A DNA stretch of 7,543 bases from Candidatus Galligastranaerophilus gallistercoris (lineage in GTDB: Bacteria; Cyanobacteriota; Vampirovibrionia; Gastranaerophilales; Gastranaerophilaceae), in the NCBI GenBank assembly GCA_018710795.1, contig DVJH01000006.1:1-7543 (forward strand). Reading direction: 5' to 3'. Position 1 is the first letter of the stretch; every line of letters begins with the position of its first letter. The translations under genes were made by a program, and so were the position numbers. Below the pieces are notes generated by a model. It saw only the letters and a program-made list of their open reading frames with translations, had not been told where the DNA came from and searched no databases. Of the stretch, positions 6,106 to 7,543 are shown piece by piece.

Positions 6106-6975
6106 TTATACGAGAGTAAGTTTTAAGGTAATATCTTTGTATTTGACGATTAAAAATTTTCCCTGTTTTTCGATAGAATATTTTTCTTTTATATCATTAT
6201 TTTGAATAATTAATTCGCTGTGTCCTATTTTCCTTAAAATGCCGCCGTAATTCGCCAGCGGATAACAAAAAGGTCTTAAGCCCCTTATTTTATTATGTAT
6301 TGAATGTGGTGGTTCACGGTCAAAATCAATATATCTTAAATCCTCGCTCCACCTGTCGTAAGTTGCTTTTGCTTCATCCTGTTTCACGGGAATTATAAGA
6401 TTCTCTTCCAGATCATCCAACAGCTGCCCCACCATAACTTCAGCCACCTTACAGGTTTTTGTTTTTAAAATTCCGCCCGTCATAAAAGGTTCAATATCAA
6501 AAGCGCCCTGCATCAAAATTTCGCCGGTATCAAACTTTTCATCCATAAAATGAAAAGTAACGCCCGCTCTGTTGTCGCCTGAATATATCTGCCAGAAATA
6601 AGGATTTGCGCCTCTGTGATTCGGAAGCAGGGAAGGGTGGCAATTTATTGTCCCGTATCTTGGAAGTTCAATTGTTTCAATTGAAAATTTTTCGCTCCAT
6701 GAACCGACCAAAATTAAATCGGCGCCCGAATTTTTGACAAATTCTCTGAATTTTTTTGAATTGACGCTTCTTGCCTTAATTTCTTTTATATTTTTGCTTT
6801 TTAAATAGCTTATATCTTTTGAAGGAGCAAAAATATCCTTAAAAAACAGGGTAAAGGGACTATACCTTACCCTGTCTATTCTGATTACGCCTAAAAGCTC
6901 ATGCCCGTTATCGATTACGCCGTTTATAAGCGCCGCAAGCATTTTATCATAGCCAGCTATGATAACTTTAAGCAT
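6106..6975 (-). CDS. Formyltransferase-family protein (Fmt-like; substrate uncertain)
   Basis: The family transfers a formyl group from 10-formyltetrahydrofolate to an amine. The 289-residue protein keeps the catalytic signature Asn111, His113 and Asp149, in TINCHPSLLPNHRGANP (109-125) and FDTGEIL (148-154). The N-terminal Rossmann-like region (MLKVIIAGYDKMLAALINGV) lacks the usual Fmt start FxGTPxFA. Residues 205-240 (ATYDRWSEDLRYIDF, then IRGLRPFCYPLA) follow the start of the Fmt/ArnA-type C-terminal domain, but the common PG after the proline pair is PL here, and the remaining domain is short. It may be a divergent methionyl-tRNA formyltransferase, a paralogue of one, or a sugar-nucleotide formyltransferase as in lipopolysaccharide synthesis. 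Sequence alone does not decide, so I give no symbol. It starts 3 nt after nusA, with a Shine-Dalgarno site inside the end of nusA, so it is surely co-transcribed with nusA. Confidence 0.85.
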   Translation of the reverse strand: MLKVIIAGYDKMLAALINGVIDNGHELLGVIRIDRVRYSPFTLFFKDIFAPSKDISYLKSKNIKEIKARSVNSKKFREFVKNSGADLILVGSWSEKFSIETIELPRYGTINCHPSLLPNHRGANPYFWQIYSGDNRAGVTFHFMDEKFDTGEILMQGAFDIEPFMTGGILKTKTCKVAEVMVGQLLDDLEENLIIPVKQDEAKATYDRWSEDLRYIDFDREPPHSIHNKIRGLRPFCYPLANYGGILRKIGHSELIIQNNDIKEKYSIEKQGKFLIVKYKDITLKLTLV

Positions 6976-6978
6976 ATT

Positions 6979-7543
6979 TTATGCCTCTGTGCCGTTTTCT
7001 TCGGGCACTTGTTCTTTTTCAGGTTCAATTTCTTCTATGGGCGCTTCTTTTTCAACAGGCTCTTCCTCTGCTATGGCTTCTTGTTTATAATTATTTTCCA
7101 TTTGAGCCGCCTGAGATTCCGATTTAATATCAATCTTCCAGCCCGTTAATCTGTGCGCCAGTCTTACGTTTTGACCCTCACGTCCTATTGCAAGCGACAA
7201 TTGATCATCCGGAACTATAACAAACGCTTCTTTTCTGTTTTCTTCATCGGCTAAAATATCAACCGAGATAATTCTTGCGGGAGAAAGAGCGTTTACTATA
7301 TATTCAACGGGGTCTTCCGAGTATCTTACTATATCTATTTTTTCATTTTTTAATTCGCCAACGATTGTCTGAATTCTTGAACCTCTGGGTCCGATGCAGG
7401 CGCCTACCGAATCAACCGAAGGATCGTTTGACCATACGGCAAGTTTTGTTCTGTAGCCCGCTTCTCTTGCAATTGATTTAATTTCAACTATACCGTCTTC
7501 AATTTCCGGAACTTCAAGTTCAAATAATTCTCTTACAATCTCG
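6979..7543 (-). CDS. nusA: Transcription termination/antitermination factor NusA (C-terminal part)
   Basis: NusA binds RNA polymerase and nascent RNA and controls pausing, termination and antitermination. The frame is open to the window edge, so the first part (RNA polymerase-binding and S1 regions) is missing; 187 residues plus the TAA (6981-6979) are visible. Numbering from the edge, the fragment begins just before LFELEVPEIEDGIVEI (6-21). KH1 contains VGACIGPRGSRIQTI (46-60) and KH2 contains VPDDQLSLAIGREGQNVRLA (110-129), followed by RLTGWKIDIKSES. Both KH loops (GPRG, GREG) are intact. The last 40 or so residues form an acidic, Glu/Pro-rich tail without the extra acidic repeats of E. coli NusA. 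An in-frame ATG at 7200-7198 lies inside KH2 and is not a start. The usual downstream neighbours ylxR and infB are absent; a formyltransferase gene follows instead. Confidence 0.96.
   Translation of the reverse strand, partial: EIVRELFELEVPEIEDGIVEIKSIAREAGYRTKLAVWSNDPSVDSVGACIGPRGSRIQTIVGELKNEKIDIVRYSEDPVEYIVNALSPARIISVDILADEENRKEAFVIVPDDQLSLAIGREGQNVRLAHRLTGWKIDIKSESQAAQMENNYKQEAIAEEEPVEKEAPIEEIEPEKEQVPEENGTEA
6984..6988 (-). promoter_or_regulatory. Shine-Dalgarno site of the formyltransferase gene, inside nusA
   Basis: AGAGG on the minus strand, within the last codons of nusA, is 8 nt before the ATG at 6975-6973. It supports the start and coupling to nusA translation. Confidence 0.6.

Noticed and set aside
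6901..7149. Plus-strand open frame rich in Phe
   Set aside because: It is antisense to the acidic, Glu-rich NusA tail, whose GAA codons read as TTC (Phe) on the other strand.
7275..7481. Plus-strand open frame of 68 codons
   Set aside because: It is antisense to the NusA KH domains.

Overview
The window looks like the chromosome of an AT-rich, outer-membrane-bearing (diderm) bacterium. LpxK, the lipid A 4'-kinase, and an MlaE/MlaF/MlaD lipid transporter both imply an outer membrane. The style of the hypothetical protein at the left edge, the NusA fragment and the long MlaD bring to mind gut Melainabacteria/Gastranaerophilales (non-photosynthetic relatives of Cyanobacteria). This assignment rests on recalled sequence style, not a search. 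Diderm Firmicutes (Negativicutes) are the main alternative.

Layout. On the + strand there are two genes. The first (1-918) is the 3' part of an unrecognised membrane-associated protein that ends in two poly-aspartate tracts. The second, 67 nt downstream, is a complete aroF-type DAHP synthase (986-2020) with an N-terminal regulatory domain, the first step of aromatic amino acid synthesis. A palindromic hairpin at 2035-2065 lies between this pair and the convergent genes and probably terminates transcription in both directions.

The rest of the window is one closely packed minus-strand series. Read in the direction of transcription it is nusA (5' end outside the window), a formyltransferase-family gene, mlaE, mlaF, mlaD and lpxK. 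Gaps are 3 to 47 nt. Several Shine-Dalgarno sequences sit inside or over the stop codon of the gene before, which suggests translational coupling.

How the genes work together. MlaE (permease), MlaF (ATPase) and MlaD (MCE protein) should form a phospholipid transporter linking the inner and outer membranes. LpxK phosphorylates the lipid A precursor, so the end of the operon is devoted to outer-membrane lipids. The formyltransferase-like gene keeps the Asn/His/Asp catalytic signature but is divergent, so its substrate is unclear (initiator tRNA or a sugar nucleotide). No mlaA, mlaB or mlaC is present in the window. MlaD is 454 residues, with a very long C-terminal helical region and an aromatic C-terminus, the build expected of an MlaD that spans the periplasm by itself. 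This is the most interesting feature of the window.

I see no tRNA, rRNA, CRISPR array, insertion sequence or attachment site. No gap longer than 300 bases lacks a gene.
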